From assembly GCA_910587645.1 (NCBI GenBank), contig CAJUNA010000041.1:248001-312000 (forward strand): a stretch of DNA of 64,000 nt. Reading direction: 5' to 3'. The translations under genes were made by a program, and so were the position numbers. Within the stretch, counting starts at the first letter, position 1. Each line of letters opens with the position of its first letter. The notes below the pieces were generated by a model that was not told the origin of the DNA, did not search any database, and saw nothing but the letters and a program-made list of their open reading frames with translations. Source of the stretch: an uncultured Oscillospiraceae bacterium. Its GTDB lineage: Bacteria > Bacillota > Clostridia > Oscillospirales > Oscillospiraceae. Shown one piece after another: positions 9,855 through 18,240 of this stretch.

Positions 9855-9908
9855 ATTCTTCGAAATACTCTGGCTGTTACTAGGGTGGTGCCCTGTCAAA
9901 AATTCGTC

Positions 9909-10502
9909 TCACTGGTCGATCAACGCGATCCGTTCCTCTGGCCGGCAGTGCTCTGCGGCCATGATGGCGCGGATTTCGTCCACGGCATGGTCGACCGTGT
10001 CGTTGATGACAAAGTAGTCAAAATCCTTGGCGGCGGCAAATTCCTCCTTGCCACGGGCCAACCGGGACTTTACCTTTTCCATATCCTCGGTGCCCCGGCC
10101 AACCAGACGCCGTTCCAGCTCCGCCCAGCTTGGCGGGGCCACATAGATGCGTACCGTTTCAGGGCGTTTCCGCTTCACCTGTTCCGCCCCCTGGATCTCA
10201 ATATCCAGCAGCACATCCCTGCCCTGCTCCATAGCCTTGTCCACATAGAGCTGGGGGGTGCCATACCGGTTGCCCACGAATTGGGCGTGTTCCAAGAATT
10301 GGTCCTCAGCGATCCATTTCTCAAACTGCTCCATGGATAAAAAATGGTAATGAACCCCGTCCGCTTCACCCGGCCTGGGAGCGCGGGTGGTCGCGGACAC
10401 GGAGAAATACAGAGACGGGTCACTTGCCAGCAGCCGCGCCACCACCGTGCCCTTTCCTACGCCGGAGGGGCCACAGATAATAAATGTTTTTCCTTTTCTC
10501 AC
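9909..10502 (-). CDS. gmk: guanylate kinase
   Basis: Phosphorylates GMP to GDP. The P-loop GPSGVGKG is at residues 11-18, followed by the GMP-binding SVSATTRAPRPGE segment and the DVLLDIEIQG core. With 197 residues the protein is full length. It lies downstream of remA and upstream of rpoZ as in Bacillus and clostridia. Confidence 0.97.
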   Translation of the reverse strand: MRKGKTFIICGPSGVGKGTVVARLLASDPSLYFSVSATTRAPRPGEADGVHYHFLSMEQFEKWIAEDQFLEHAQFVGNRYGTPQLYVDKAMEQGRDVLLDIEIQGAEQVKRKRPETVRIYVAPPSWAELERRLVGRGTEDMEKVKSRLARGKEEFAAAKDFDYFVINDTVDHAVDEIRAIMAAEHCRPEERIALIDQ

Positions 10503-10588
10503 GCAGATCTCTCTCCTTTTTGAACGAAATAGTGTAGGGCTTCGCCCAAACCCGCCAGTGGTCTCACCCTTAACCCACCTTCCCTATG

Positions 10589-10610
10589 AAAAAGGCGGGC
10601 GAAAACTTTT
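10589..10610. repeat. short dispersed repeat, copy 1
   Basis: A 21-base AT/GC block, starting AAAAGGCGGGCG and ending AAAACTTTT, lies between gmk and remA. It recurs at 11870-11890 with two substitutions. Both copies are intergenic. Function unknown; in the second copy part of it forms a hairpin arm. Confidence 0.45.
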
Positions 10611-10624
10611 CCCGCGCTGTAGGC

Positions 10625-10873
10625 CTAATCCTCCAGTTCGGCGGGTTCTACACCAAACCGGGGCGCCAGCCTTTCCACCGGCAGGCCTGACAGGATTACA
10701 TGGTCGCTGTCCATCACCAGCACCGCCGCTGTTTTCCTGCCGAATGTGGCGTCAATGAGCATGCTCCGCTCCCTGGCTTCGGAGATCAGCCGCTTTACCG
10801 GAGCGGAATCCGGGCCGACCACCGCGATCAGGCGGCTAGCGGATACCAGGCCGCCAAAGCCAATGCTTACCAT
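10625..10873 (-). CDS. remA: RemA-like extracellular matrix regulator (DUF370)
   Basis: Small DNA-binding protein; in Bacillus subtilis RemA activates biofilm matrix genes. The start at 10873 (MVSIGFGG) matches the family N-terminus; an upstream in-frame ATG would add 14 unrelated residues. The conserved core shows SASRLIAVVGPDSAPVKRL, then MLIDATFGRKTAAV and MDSDHVILS. About 82 residues. It begins 4 bases after the yicC stop, so coupling is likely. A link to the exopolysaccharide locus in this window is only a thought. Confidence 0.92.
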   Translation of the reverse strand: MVSIGFGGLVSASRLIAVVGPDSAPVKRLISEARERSMLIDATFGRKTAAVLVMDSDHVILSGLPVERLAPRFGVEPAELED

Positions 10874-10877
10874 CTCG

Positions 10878-11765
10878 TTACTCAATATTCTGTACCTGCT
10901 CCCGGATTTTTTCAATTTCCGCTTTCAGCTCCACCACATCCCTGGCAATCTCCACATCGCTGCATTTGGACCCGATGGTGTTGGTTTCCCGGTTAACCTC
11001 CTGGATCAGGAAGTCCAGCTTCCGTCCCACCGGTTCCCCGCTCTCCAGCATTTCCCGGAGCTGGCCCAGGTGGCTGCGCAGGCGGACGGTTTCCTCGTCT
11101 ACCGCCACTTTGTCCGCGAAGATTGCCGCTTCGGTAAGGATGCGGCTCTCATCGATGGTAGTGCTTTGCAGCACCTCCTGCATCCGGGCCAGCAGCTTCT
11201 CACGGTACTCCGCCACGGTCTGAGGGGACCGCTTCTCCACCTTGCCGGTGATGGCTTCGATGGTATCCAAACGGCTCAGGATATCCTCCGCCAGCTTTTG
11301 TCCCTCCTTAGCCCGCATAGCGGCATGCGCTTCCAGGGCTTCTGACAGTACGCCGCACAGGTCTGCGGAGAGGGATTCCAGGTCTTCCTCCGCTTTTGTC
11401 ACGGTCAGCACATCCGGCAGGCGGGCCAGGTCTGTGGCGTAGCAATTGGCCTTAACCCAACTGCCTCCGCCTAGGGAGTACAGGGTCTTCAGCGCGGCGA
11501 GATAGCTTTTTGCCAGCGGCTCGTTGACGGCCACCACAGTCTCCTCTGCGCCTAAGCTGTCTACGGTGATGAAAACGTCCACTTTTCCGCGGCTGACATT
11601 TTTCTGCACCATGGACTTCACCGCGTCCTCCGCAAAAATATAGGCCCGGGGCATTTTTACGGAGCAGTCCAAATACCGGTTGTTAACGCTGCGCACCTCT
11701 ACGGTGATGTCCCGGCCATTCACCGTCCGCCGCGCCCGGCCATAGCCGGTCATGCTTTTGATCAA
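10878..11765 (-). CDS. yicC: YicC-family endoribonuclease
   Basis: Member of the YicC/YloC family, whose characterised members are RNases acting on RNA ends or small RNAs. The start is taken as TTG at 11765 because it yields the family N-terminus (M)IKSMTGYGRA and has GAGGGGG eight bases upstream; no ATG fits as well. The 295-residue protein has a DUF1732 C-terminus with LDFLIQEVNRETNTIGSK. It heads the yicC-remA-gmk-rpoZ run. Confidence 0.93.
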   Translation of the reverse strand: MIKSMTGYGRARRTVNGRDITVEVRSVNNRYLDCSVKMPRAYIFAEDAVKSMVQKNVSRGKVDVFITVDSLGAEETVVAVNEPLAKSYLAALKTLYSLGGGSWVKANCYATDLARLPDVLTVTKAEEDLESLSADLCGVLSEALEAHAAMRAKEGQKLAEDILSRLDTIEAITGKVEKRSPQTVAEYREKLLARMQEVLQSTTIDESRILTEAAIFADKVAVDEETVRLRSHLGQLREMLESGEPVGRKLDFLIQEVNRETNTIGSKCSDVEIARDVVELKAEIEKIREQVQNIE

Positions 11766-11858
11766 GTCGGTTTCCCCCTCGTTCTTATTGCTCTTTATGG
11801 GGCTGGTTGCGCGCTGGGCGCCGCCCACCCCCACCAGGGACGGCGTCCCCGGATCCTG

Positions 11859-11878
11859 CCGCCTTTTTTAAAAGGCGG
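11859..11878. terminator. hairpin between the DnaJ-like gene and yicC
   Basis: CCGCCTTTT and AAAAGGCGG form a 9-base-pair stem with a 2-base loop. On the minus strand it follows the DnaJ-like gene but lacks a clear U-tract, so it may be a weak terminator or part of the short repeat that overlaps it. Confidence 0.4.
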
Positions 11879-11890
11879 ACAAAAACTTTT
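11870..11890. repeat. short dispersed repeat, copy 2
   Basis: Matches copy 1 at 10589-10610 at 19 of 21 positions (AAAAGGCGGAC then AAAAACTTTT). It overlaps the right arm of the hairpin at 11859-11878. Confidence 0.45.
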
Positions 11891-11907
11891 ATACCGCTTC
11901 GCGCCCG

Positions 11908-12546
11908 TCAGCAGCAGAAAAAGCGCATCCCACCCAGGCTGCACAGGTTGCACATCAAATAAGTGCAGGCTAGGCGGCCGCACAGGTTCCCCCCGCCGCA
12001 GCCAGAGGAAAACACCTCATATCCCTCTGGGCGGTAACCCGCCTGGTTGTTTTCTATGAAACTGAGGGCTTGACGGAATTCCAGGTTTGCCGGATCCATC
12101 TGGCAGGCGGTCTCATAGTACCGTCTTGCTTCGTCCACCCAGCCCCGCCGGTAACAGATGGTTCCTTTCAGGAAATTCCACTCGCCGTTGTGATCCGTGC
12201 TCCGGTCCAAAAGCTGCTCCGCAAGCCCCAGGTCATTCCGGTTGATGGCCATGCGCACCTGCTGGAAAGCGGGATTGCCTGATGTCCGCTGCTGGTACTG
12301 ATAGCCACCGTAGCCCTGCTGGGCATAAGCCCCGCCGGACGCGCCGCCGCTCCGGCTCCCACGCTCCTGCTGGATAGCGTGGTAGGCGGCGTTGATCTCC
12401 TTCATTTTCTCCTGGGCCAGATCCGCCAGAGGGTTGTCGTGGTAGTTGTCCGGATGGTATTTCCGTGCCAGATCGTGGTAAGCCTTCTTGACCTCCTCAT
12501 CGCTGGCGGTGCTGGGAATGTTCAAGACTTCATAGGGGTCGGTCAT
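11908..12546 (-). CDS. J-domain protein with C-terminal helical repeats and Cys-rich tail
   Basis: A DnaJ-type co-chaperone of unknown client. Start at 12546 (MTDPYEVL) overlaps the preceding stop (ATGA). The J domain occupies residues 1-70 and includes the HPD motif in KYHPDN. A Gly/Gln/Tyr-rich linker follows, then one or two TPR-like helical units (residues 95-175). The tail is very rich in Cys and Gly (GCGGGNLCGRLAC through FFCC), perhaps a metal or membrane-surface element. It resembles small clostridial DnaJ proteins paired with DUF5685, not the DnaK partner itself. Confidence 0.85.
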   Translation of the reverse strand: MTDPYEVLNIPSTASDEEVKKAYHDLARKYHPDNYHDNPLADLAQEKMKEINAAYHAIQQERGSRSGGASGGAYAQQGYGGYQYQQRTSGNPAFQQVRMAINRNDLGLAEQLLDRSTDHNGEWNFLKGTICYRRGWVDEARRYYETACQMDPANLEFRQALSFIENNQAGYRPEGYEVFSSGCGGGNLCGRLACTYLMCNLCSLGGMRFFCC

Positions 12547-13433
12547 AGCTGCTCCTTGCTCCCGCCGGCGATGCGCAGATCGTTCGGCTGAAATGTTCCC
12601 TCCAAAACGGCCCTTCCCACAAGGAAAAGCCCTTCGTATACCGTAGCTTGAATAATAGGACTCCACACGCCGAAGTCCCACAGCTCAAAAGCCGCCGCCA
12701 TCAGCCGGATAGAGTGATCCAGGGAGACCACCAGCCCCGACCGGGCTTCCTCCGTCAGTTCCCCCCGCTCCAGCTCGTAGCGGCAGAGCAGCGGGTTATA
12801 GCTCCCGGAGGAAAAATCCTCCGCCAAGTCATCGGCGGCGTCCACCAGATAGACCCACCGGCCCAGGTGGTAAAGCATCTGCTCCAGCACTCTCCGCTTT
12901 ACCCGGTTTCCCGCTTCTCCCGCCGCAGCGGCCAGCAGCTTTGCAAAAGCGTCCGCCGGCTCGTCCAGAGATGGGCTGTGGGCAGCCTCCAGCCCGGCCA
13001 GCCGGGCCAACTGGATCTGGGCAGTCTCATCAAAAGTGGGGCGGCATACCCGGGCCTTTTCGTAAGCCCCCCGCAGGGCTAGGGCGGCAGCATGGTATTT
13101 CGCCTTTCCCTTCCCTGGGTCTGCCAAGGCGTCCTGAATCTGCCACCAGGCGAGAATTACACTCTCGTCCGCCGCCAGCTCCAGCGCCGGATTCCCCGGG
13201 TAATAATCCCGTCCCGACAGGGGATGGGCAACACACCGCCGCCGCAAAGTCTCCTGTTCTTCCCCCTGCCAGAGCAGGACGGCCAAAAACGTAAAATCAT
13301 AATTAAGGATCATCCGCGCCGCCGGCCCATACCGGCGGCCCAGCGTATGGCACAGGCCGCAGTAGACGGCCTGGAACCGCTCCCTGTCCTCCTCCGCCAG
13401 CCGCGCCAGGGATGGCCGCACATAGCCGAACAT
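12543..13433 (-). CDS. DUF5685 family protein
   Basis: A 296-residue helical cytosolic protein of unknown function. The N-terminus MFGYVRP and the YCGLCHTLG motif are typical of the DUF5685 family in clostridia; the two Cys may bind metal. Conserved acidic residues in YLVDAADDLAEDF recall polyprenyl-synthase-like folds, but that is only a resemblance. It is translationally coupled to the J-domain protein downstream. Confidence 0.75.
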   Translation of the reverse strand: MFGYVRPSLARLAEEDRERFQAVYCGLCHTLGRRYGPAARMILNYDFTFLAVLLWQGEEQETLRRRCVAHPLSGRDYYPGNPALELAADESVILAWWQIQDALADPGKGKAKYHAAALALRGAYEKARVCRPTFDETAQIQLARLAGLEAAHSPSLDEPADAFAKLLAAAAGEAGNRVKRRVLEQMLYHLGRWVYLVDAADDLAEDFSSGSYNPLLCRYELERGELTEEARSGLVVSLDHSIRLMAAAFELWDFGVWSPIIQATVYEGLFLVGRAVLEGTFQPNDLRIAGGSKEQL

Positions 13434-13439
13434 CCCCGC

Positions 13440-13847
13440 CTACAGCTTTCTGACGATCCGGTAGGATACAGCAGCCTTCCGCATCATCCGCCGGTCTACT
13501 GCTATGGCAGCGCACAACCCCAGCAGGAACCCAGCCCCGCCGCAGGCGTACCGCCACGGCTCTAAAAGCCCTCCCGGCAGCAGGTAGCCCAGCAAAAACA
13601 GAACCACGGGCAGTCCGTACACCAGCGCCGCCAGCCCAAGGACATTGTTACCGCTGAAAACCTCCACCTTGTCCCCAATCTGGACGGGAAAACCGCAGGC
13701 GGCGCGGATCACCAGATCCGGTGTCCTTCCCGCGCAGCGGCCGCAGCCGTCACAGCTATGGCCGCAGGCGGTCTGCCGGACAACAGTCAGCTCCACCAAT
13801 CCGCCCGGTGTGGTGGGGAGCGCGGTGACAGTAGCGGTCTGGGTCAT
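13440..13847 (-). CDS. SoxR-reducing system RseC family protein
   Basis: A 135-residue membrane protein with an N-terminal Cys-rich domain (CGHSCDGCGRC, a possible Fe-S or disulfide site) and two membrane helices (residues 72-120). RseC-like proteins are linked to electron transfer to SoxR and to Rnf complexes; what it does in this organism is not known. It lies 14 bases after cdaR. Confidence 0.8.
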   Translation of the reverse strand: MTQTATVTALPTTPGGLVELTVVRQTACGHSCDGCGRCAGRTPDLVIRAACGFPVQIGDKVEVFSGNNVLGLAALVYGLPVVLFLLGYLLPGGLLEPWRYACGGAGFLLGLCAAIAVDRRMMRKAAVSYRIVRKL

Positions 13848-13861
13848 GGGATGTCCCTCCC

Positions 13862-15100
13862 TTAGCTGGAAATGATCTTGCCGGTAATCTGGATCTCGCT
13901 GGCGCCCACGGCGCCCACGGCGCTGTAGCCGTCTACATAAACATTGGCTGGCACCGTCACCGTGCCATCAGAGGTAATCTCCTTAAGGTCAACGACAATC
14001 CGGATGTCCTCCTCCATCACCTGCTCCAGATCATCAGCGGGGCCACGGAGCACCACGTCAACAGAGGTAGTGATAAGGTCAAACCGCTGGCTGGCGCTCA
14101 GTCCGGCAGGCCTGATGTTGGTTACAGTAAAGCTGCGGGTGCTCAGGTTGTGGAACTTGATGGTCAGATGGGTATTTTTGAACCCGCTGGCGTTTTCGCA
14201 CCCGGCTGGGAGTTTGATCTCCAGATCCTCGTCAAACTCATAGTAGGCGCTCAAATCCACCTCACCCAGGCTGATTTCCTCAATGGTCTCCAAGCTCAGC
14301 GGGTCACCCATAATCGTGATCTTGTCCGGCTCCAGGTTCCAGGAAGCGTTGGCCAGCGTGGAGCCTGGGGACTGCTTGAACTTGACAGTCAGCGGCAGCT
14401 CTTTCATCATATACACTGGCACGGTTACATTCACACTCTGGTCAGAGACCCTGACCTTCGGATCCGCCACCACATTGCCCTCGGCGTCCAGCAGCTCATA
14501 GCTGTAATCCTGCTGGATGGTTCCCACAGCGTTAGAGATATCCACCACCACACGGGCGGAAACGATCTGATCCACCGCGTCCCGCAGGCCGCTGAGGGTC
14601 AGGACAGACGGCTCCTTCACCACACGGGCGTCCATAGACACGTACGGCTCCGGCACTTCGCCCTCAATGACAACATCAATGGGAATTTCGTGGGAATACA
14701 GGGTTGTCACCTGGAAGGTAACGTTGCTGCGGGAGCTGCGCTCAATGGTGATGTCGCTGCGGTTCACATGGTCAGGCAGCACCAGATCCCATTTCAGGCT
14801 GTACGGCCCCACACTGTTAACAGAAACCAGGTTCACCTGGGCGCGGATATCGCTGGACTTCAAACCGGAAATAACCGTCCGGGGACCGCTGAGCCGTAAA
14901 TCCACGGTAGCGTCCTCCCCGCTGGCCAGCATCAGGCCCCGGCTGGGCAGGGTATCCTCCGCGCCAATGAAGTCAATGGGTACGCTATTGAAGTCCTGGC
15001 TCATCATGTGCCCCTTGCTGGCGTCCACATATAGCCAGAATAGGATCGCCAGCAGCAGGCTCAGCACCAGATAGGCGATTTTCGTGGCTTTCTCACTCAT
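13862..15100 (-). CDS. cdaR: YbbR-domain regulator of diadenylate cyclase (CdaR)
   Basis: Membrane-anchored extracellular protein that modulates CdaA. One N-terminal membrane helix (residues 8-26, ending FWLYVDAS) precedes several YbbR repeats, seen as recurring blocks such as PIDFIGAED, IPIDVVIEGEV and LPLTVKFKQSPGS. It has 412 residues. The gene overlaps the end of cdaA by 8 bases, the standard arrangement. Confidence 0.93.
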   Translation of the reverse strand: MSEKATKIAYLVLSLLLAILFWLYVDASKGHMMSQDFNSVPIDFIGAEDTLPSRGLMLASGEDATVDLRLSGPRTVISGLKSSDIRAQVNLVSVNSVGPYSLKWDLVLPDHVNRSDITIERSSRSNVTFQVTTLYSHEIPIDVVIEGEVPEPYVSMDARVVKEPSVLTLSGLRDAVDQIVSARVVVDISNAVGTIQQDYSYELLDAEGNVVADPKVRVSDQSVNVTVPVYMMKELPLTVKFKQSPGSTLANASWNLEPDKITIMGDPLSLETIEEISLGEVDLSAYYEFDEDLEIKLPAGCENASGFKNTHLTIKFHNLSTRSFTVTNIRPAGLSASQRFDLITTSVDVVLRGPADDLEQVMEEDIRIVVDLKEITSDGTVTVPANVYVDGYSAVGAVGASEIQITGKIISS

Positions 15101-15998
15101 CCTTTTTTTCGCCCTCCTTCTTGTCCATACCCAGCAGGCCTTTCCAGTTCATCCGTTTTTTCCCGTCCGGATCTTCCTCCTCCGGCTGCTGGGGCAGCAG
15201 CTCGTTGCGCAAAAGCTGCTCCAGCGTCTCGGTCATCAGGTGCCGTTTCAGCATTCCTCCAACCGCCACGGAAATAGAACCGGTCTCCTCGCTGACCAGC
15301 ACCACCACCGCGTCAGAGTTCTCGCTCATACCGATACCCGCCCGGTGGCGCATGCCCAAATCCCGGCTCAGGTTCACATTCCGGCTCAGGGGCAGCATAC
15401 AGCCGGCCCCCAGCACCCGGCCTTCCCGGACAATCACCGCGCCATCGTGCATAGGCGCTTTAACAAAAAAGATATTTTTCAGCAGCTCCGAGGACACTTC
15501 CGCGTCCAGCTTGGTGCCGCTGCGGAGCATCTCATCCAGCTGGTTTTTCCGCTCAAAGACAATGAGCGCACCCGTGCGGGACTTGCTCATATCGCCACAG
15601 GCGGAGACAGTCTGGGCGATAGCGTCCTCCACAGTCTGCCGGTCCACCTGAGGCTTGGCGAATATTTGCAGAAACGGGATCTGGCTGCTGCCAAGCTGCT
15701 CCAGCCCCCGGCGGATCTCCGGCTGGAACAGGATAATCAGCGCCAGTACGCCCCACTCCACAATACGCTCCAGCACAAAGCTCAGCGCCAGCATCCGCTC
15801 CGCGGACAGCCACATGAGCACAATGACCACCAGCACGCCTTTAAGCAGCCGGGAGGTATTGGTTTTCCGCACCAGCAGCAGCAGGCGGTAAATCAGGTAG
15901 GCGATCACCAGGATGTCCAGCACATCCCATAACTGCAAGGAAAAGATGAAGTTGGTGAGCCTGTGGATAACGGTCGTCAGCAATTCGGTGATCTCCAT
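15093..15998 (-). CDS. cdaA: diadenylate cyclase CdaA (c-di-AMP synthase)
   Basis: Makes c-di-AMP from two ATP at the membrane. Three N-terminal helices (residues 25-95) precede the DAC/DisA_N domain. The catalytic DGA is at 185-187 and RHR at 217-219, both intact, so the enzyme should be active. It has 301 residues and is co-transcribed with cdaR. Confidence 0.96.
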   Translation of the reverse strand: MEITELLTTVIHRLTNFIFSLQLWDVLDILVIAYLIYRLLLLVRKTNTSRLLKGVLVVIVLMWLSAERMLALSFVLERIVEWGVLALIILFQPEIRRGLEQLGSSQIPFLQIFAKPQVDRQTVEDAIAQTVSACGDMSKSRTGALIVFERKNQLDEMLRSGTKLDAEVSSELLKNIFFVKAPMHDGAVIVREGRVLGAGCMLPLSRNVNLSRDLGMRHRAGIGMSENSDAVVVLVSEETGSISVAVGGMLKRHLMTETLEQLLRNELLPQQPEEEDPDGKKRMNWKGLLGMDKKEGEKKDE

Positions 15999-16037
15999 GG
16001 CGTCCCTCCGTTGAAAATAATTCCATAAGCAGTTTAC

Positions 16038-16066
16038 ATTTTACTCTAAACCCAAGAAAAAAGCAA
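16038..16066 (-). promoter_or_regulatory. candidate promoter for cdaA-cdaR
   Basis: The minus strand has TTGCTT (16061-16066), a 17-base spacer and TAAAAT (16038-16043), ending about 40 bases before the cdaA ATG. The AT-rich setting and correct spacing support it. Confidence 0.5.
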
Positions 16067-16204
16067 CAAATTATCGCCCCTATTTTTCCCGCAGAATCCG
16101 CCGTTTTCTGTAGAAAATCACTTTTTTGCGCAGAATATCGTAGAAACCCATAGAAACCCCTACGGAAACCGCAACAAATTCACTGAAATATTCACAAAAA
16201 GTTT

Positions 16205-16232
16205 ATAAGGGGCGCGCATTCCACGCACCCCT
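16205..16232 (-). terminator. likely terminator after the cysteine desulfurase gene
   Basis: GGGGTGCG and CGCGCCCC form an 8-base-pair stem (one G-U pair) on the minus strand, followed by TTATAAACTTTTT. It lies 22 bases past the desulfurase stop. Confidence 0.6.
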
Positions 16233-16253
16233 CTGTCCGGAATTTTTCCCTTT

Positions 16254-17360
16254 TCACAGCAACGCCAGCACCGCGCCAGCCTCCTCCGGCGTATTAAAGA
16301 CTGAAGCGGAAAAACGGAGTGTGCCGGTCTCCCCGGTGCCCACGGTTCGGTGGGCCAGGGGGGCGCAGTGGAGGCCGGCCCGCACGGCTACCCCCTGCTC
16401 CGCCAGCCGGTCTGCCAATGTCTCAGGAGGCATATCCAAGGGCAGGACACTCAAGACTGGGCACTCTCCCGCCGGGTCATCGAACACCCGGTAGTTTCCC
16501 TTTTCCTTCAAACCTTCCGCCAGGAGACGAATAATCCCACTCTCCCTGCGGCGGATATTCTCCAGGCCCCGGCTGCGGACGAACCGGATCCCCTCCAGCA
16601 GCCCCGCCGCGCCGTGGACGTTATGGGTTCCGGCTTCCAACCGGTCAGGCAGGAAATCCGGCATCTCCTGCTGCCGGGACAAACTGCCGGTTCCTCCCTC
16701 CATGAGGGGCCTGGGGTTCTGGCCCTCGCCGCACAGCAGCAGTCCGGTGCCTTGCGGCCCATACAGGCCCTTGTGCCCCGGCATGGCGATGTAGGCCGCT
16801 CCCCACCGCTGCAAGCTCACCGGCTGCGTCCCGGCGGACTGGGAAGCGTCCACAATCAGCGGCACCCCCTTTTCCCGGCAGGCCGCCGCGATCTCATCCA
16901 TAGGCAGGGTATACCCAAACACATTGGAGGTATGGGTGCAGACCGCCGCCCTCACCCGGCCGTCCAGGGCCTTCCGGAACCCCTCAGCCATCTGTTCCGG
17001 ATCAAAGAGCCTGCCGTTGACAATACGGCAGGACACGTTCCCAATCGCGTGGAGCGGCCTGGTAACGGCGTTGTGCTCATAACCGGAAATAACCACCGTA
17101 TCTCCTGGGGACACCAGGCTCCGGATGGCCGTATTCAGCCCATGGGTGGCATTGGAGGTAAGGATCACATTTTCCGGCTGGGGCACGTCGAACAGCGCCG
17201 CCGCCTCCATCCGGCAGCGCAGCATCAGGTCCGCAGCCATTCGGGCGGCGGGGTGGTCGCCCCGTCCGGGGGTTGTCATATGAGAAATGGCGTCCGCCAC
17301 GGCCGTAGGGACGGACGCCGGTTTTTGCAGCGTGGTGGCCGCGCTGTCGAAGTAGATCAT
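16254..17360 (-). CDS. class V aminotransferase-fold cysteine desulfurase
   Basis: PLP enzyme that removes sulfur from cysteine as a persulfide. It has 368 residues. The N-terminus IYFDSAATT is typical of the SufS/CsdA group. The PLP lysine lies in MPGHKGLYG, and the catalytic cysteine is probably in AGLHCAPLAH, within a short lobe. It is followed by no scaffold gene; the upstream partner is a DUF3343 protein, which suggests a specialised sulfur or selenium role, not general Fe-S assembly. Confidence 0.88.
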   Translation of the reverse strand: MIYFDSAATTLQKPASVPTAVADAISHMTTPGRGDHPAARMAADLMLRCRMEAAALFDVPQPENVILTSNATHGLNTAIRSLVSPGDTVVISGYEHNAVTRPLHAIGNVSCRIVNGRLFDPEQMAEGFRKALDGRVRAAVCTHTSNVFGYTLPMDEIAAACREKGVPLIVDASQSAGTQPVSLQRWGAAYIAMPGHKGLYGPQGTGLLLCGEGQNPRPLMEGGTGSLSRQQEMPDFLPDRLEAGTHNVHGAAGLLEGIRFVRSRGLENIRRRESGIIRLLAEGLKEKGNYRVFDDPAGECPVLSVLPLDMPPETLADRLAEQGVAVRAGLHCAPLAHRTVGTGETGTLRFSASVFNTPEEAGAVLALL

Positions 17361-17438
17361 GGCGCATCCTCCTGGAAAGTAGTGGAAAAGGCGGGTCCAC
17401 CGCCACGCCGAAGGCGTGGAGGGGGACCGCCGTCCTTA

Positions 17439-17699
17439 TTATATGGTAATTTCACTGAGCGCGCCGCCGCCCTCCGCGTAAAAAACGCGCATAGGGGCAA
17501 GGCCCTCGCTCCGCAGCAGTTCCATCGCGGTGGGATAATTCCCCCCCGCCACCCGGACTGCGTAGCTGCATCCTCTGTCTGTCAGCCCCATGGGGGGGCG
17601 GAAAAACCGGGCGGTGATTCCCGCCCGCTCCAGGATACGGCTCATACGCTGGGCGTGGGTAATGGAGCGGCTCAGCAGCAGATAGTAGGTCAATGACAC
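17439..17699 (-). CDS. DUF3343 protein (putative Se/S carrier)
   Basis: An 86-residue protein with the DUF3343 signature: YYLLLSRSITHAQRM near the N-terminus, then RFFRPPMGLTDRGCSYAVRV with a conserved Cys. The family is proposed to carry selenium or sulfur and is often encoded next to a desulfurase, as here. The function is inferred only from this context. Confidence 0.75.
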   Translation of the reverse strand: MSLTYYLLLSRSITHAQRMSRILERAGITARFFRPPMGLTDRGCSYAVRVAGGNYPTAMELLRSEGLAPMRVFYAEGGGALSEITI

Positions 17700-17720
17700 C
17701 GCCTCCCGACATCAATATAT

Positions 17721-17753
17721 GCAAAGAGGGAGACCTCTGTGCGGTCTCCCTCT
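17721..17753 (-). terminator. strong terminator after ispF
   Basis: A perfect 11-base-pair stem (AGAGGGAGACC with its complement, 7-base loop) ends the carD-ispD-ispF run on the minus strand, followed by TTTGCATA. It lies 5 bases past the ispF stop. Confidence 0.85.
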
Positions 17754-17757
17754 CTCA

Positions 17758-18240
17758 CTATTCTTGAAAAACCATCGCCACCGCCTGCGCAGCCATCCCG
17801 GAGCCATCGCCAGTAAAGCCCAGCCGCTCCTCCGTCGTAGCTTTGACGCTGACCATTTCCAACCCAACGCGCAGGTCAGAAGCGATGTTCTCCCGCATCT
17901 GCGGGATGTACGGCGCAACCTTGGGCTTCTGCGCCACCAGGGTCACATCCACGTTCCCAACGGAAAACCCTCCTCCGTCCAGAACCTCCCGGACCCGCCG
18001 CAGAAGCGCCCGGCTGTCAGCGCCCTGATACTGAGGGTCTGTGTCCGGGAACAGGCGCCCAATATCCCCCAACGCCGCCGCGCCCAGCAGCGCATCCATC
18101 AGCGCGTGGAGCAGCACATCCGCATCGGAATGGCCCAGCAGCCCCTTTTCCCAGGGGATCTCTACCCCGCCCAGCACCAGCCTGCGCCCCTCCGCCAGCC
18201 GGTGTACATCATAGCCCTGGCCAATCCTTGGCACTCTCAC
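17758..18240 (-). CDS. ispF: 2-C-methyl-D-erythritol 2,4-cyclodiphosphate synthase
   Basis: Fifth step of the MEP isoprenoid pathway. The 160-residue protein starts with GTG at 18240, overlapping the ispD stop (GTGA). The zinc ligands Asp10 and His12 are in GQGYDVHRL; LGHSDADVLLHALMDA and the C-terminal KATTEERLGFTGDG segment are intact. Confidence 0.96.
   Translation of the reverse strand: MRVPRIGQGYDVHRLAEGRRLVLGGVEIPWEKGLLGHSDADVLLHALMDALLGAAALGDIGRLFPDTDPQYQGADSRALLRRVREVLDGGGFSVGNVDVTLVAQKPKVAPYIPQMRENIASDLRVGLEMVSVKATTEERLGFTGDGSGMAAQAVAMVFQE

Noticed and set aside
17390..17430. CCACGCC-GAAGGCGTGG hairpin between DUF3343 and desulfurase genes
   Set aside because: A stable stem, but without a U-tract and inside what seems one transcription unit, so I do not call it a terminator.
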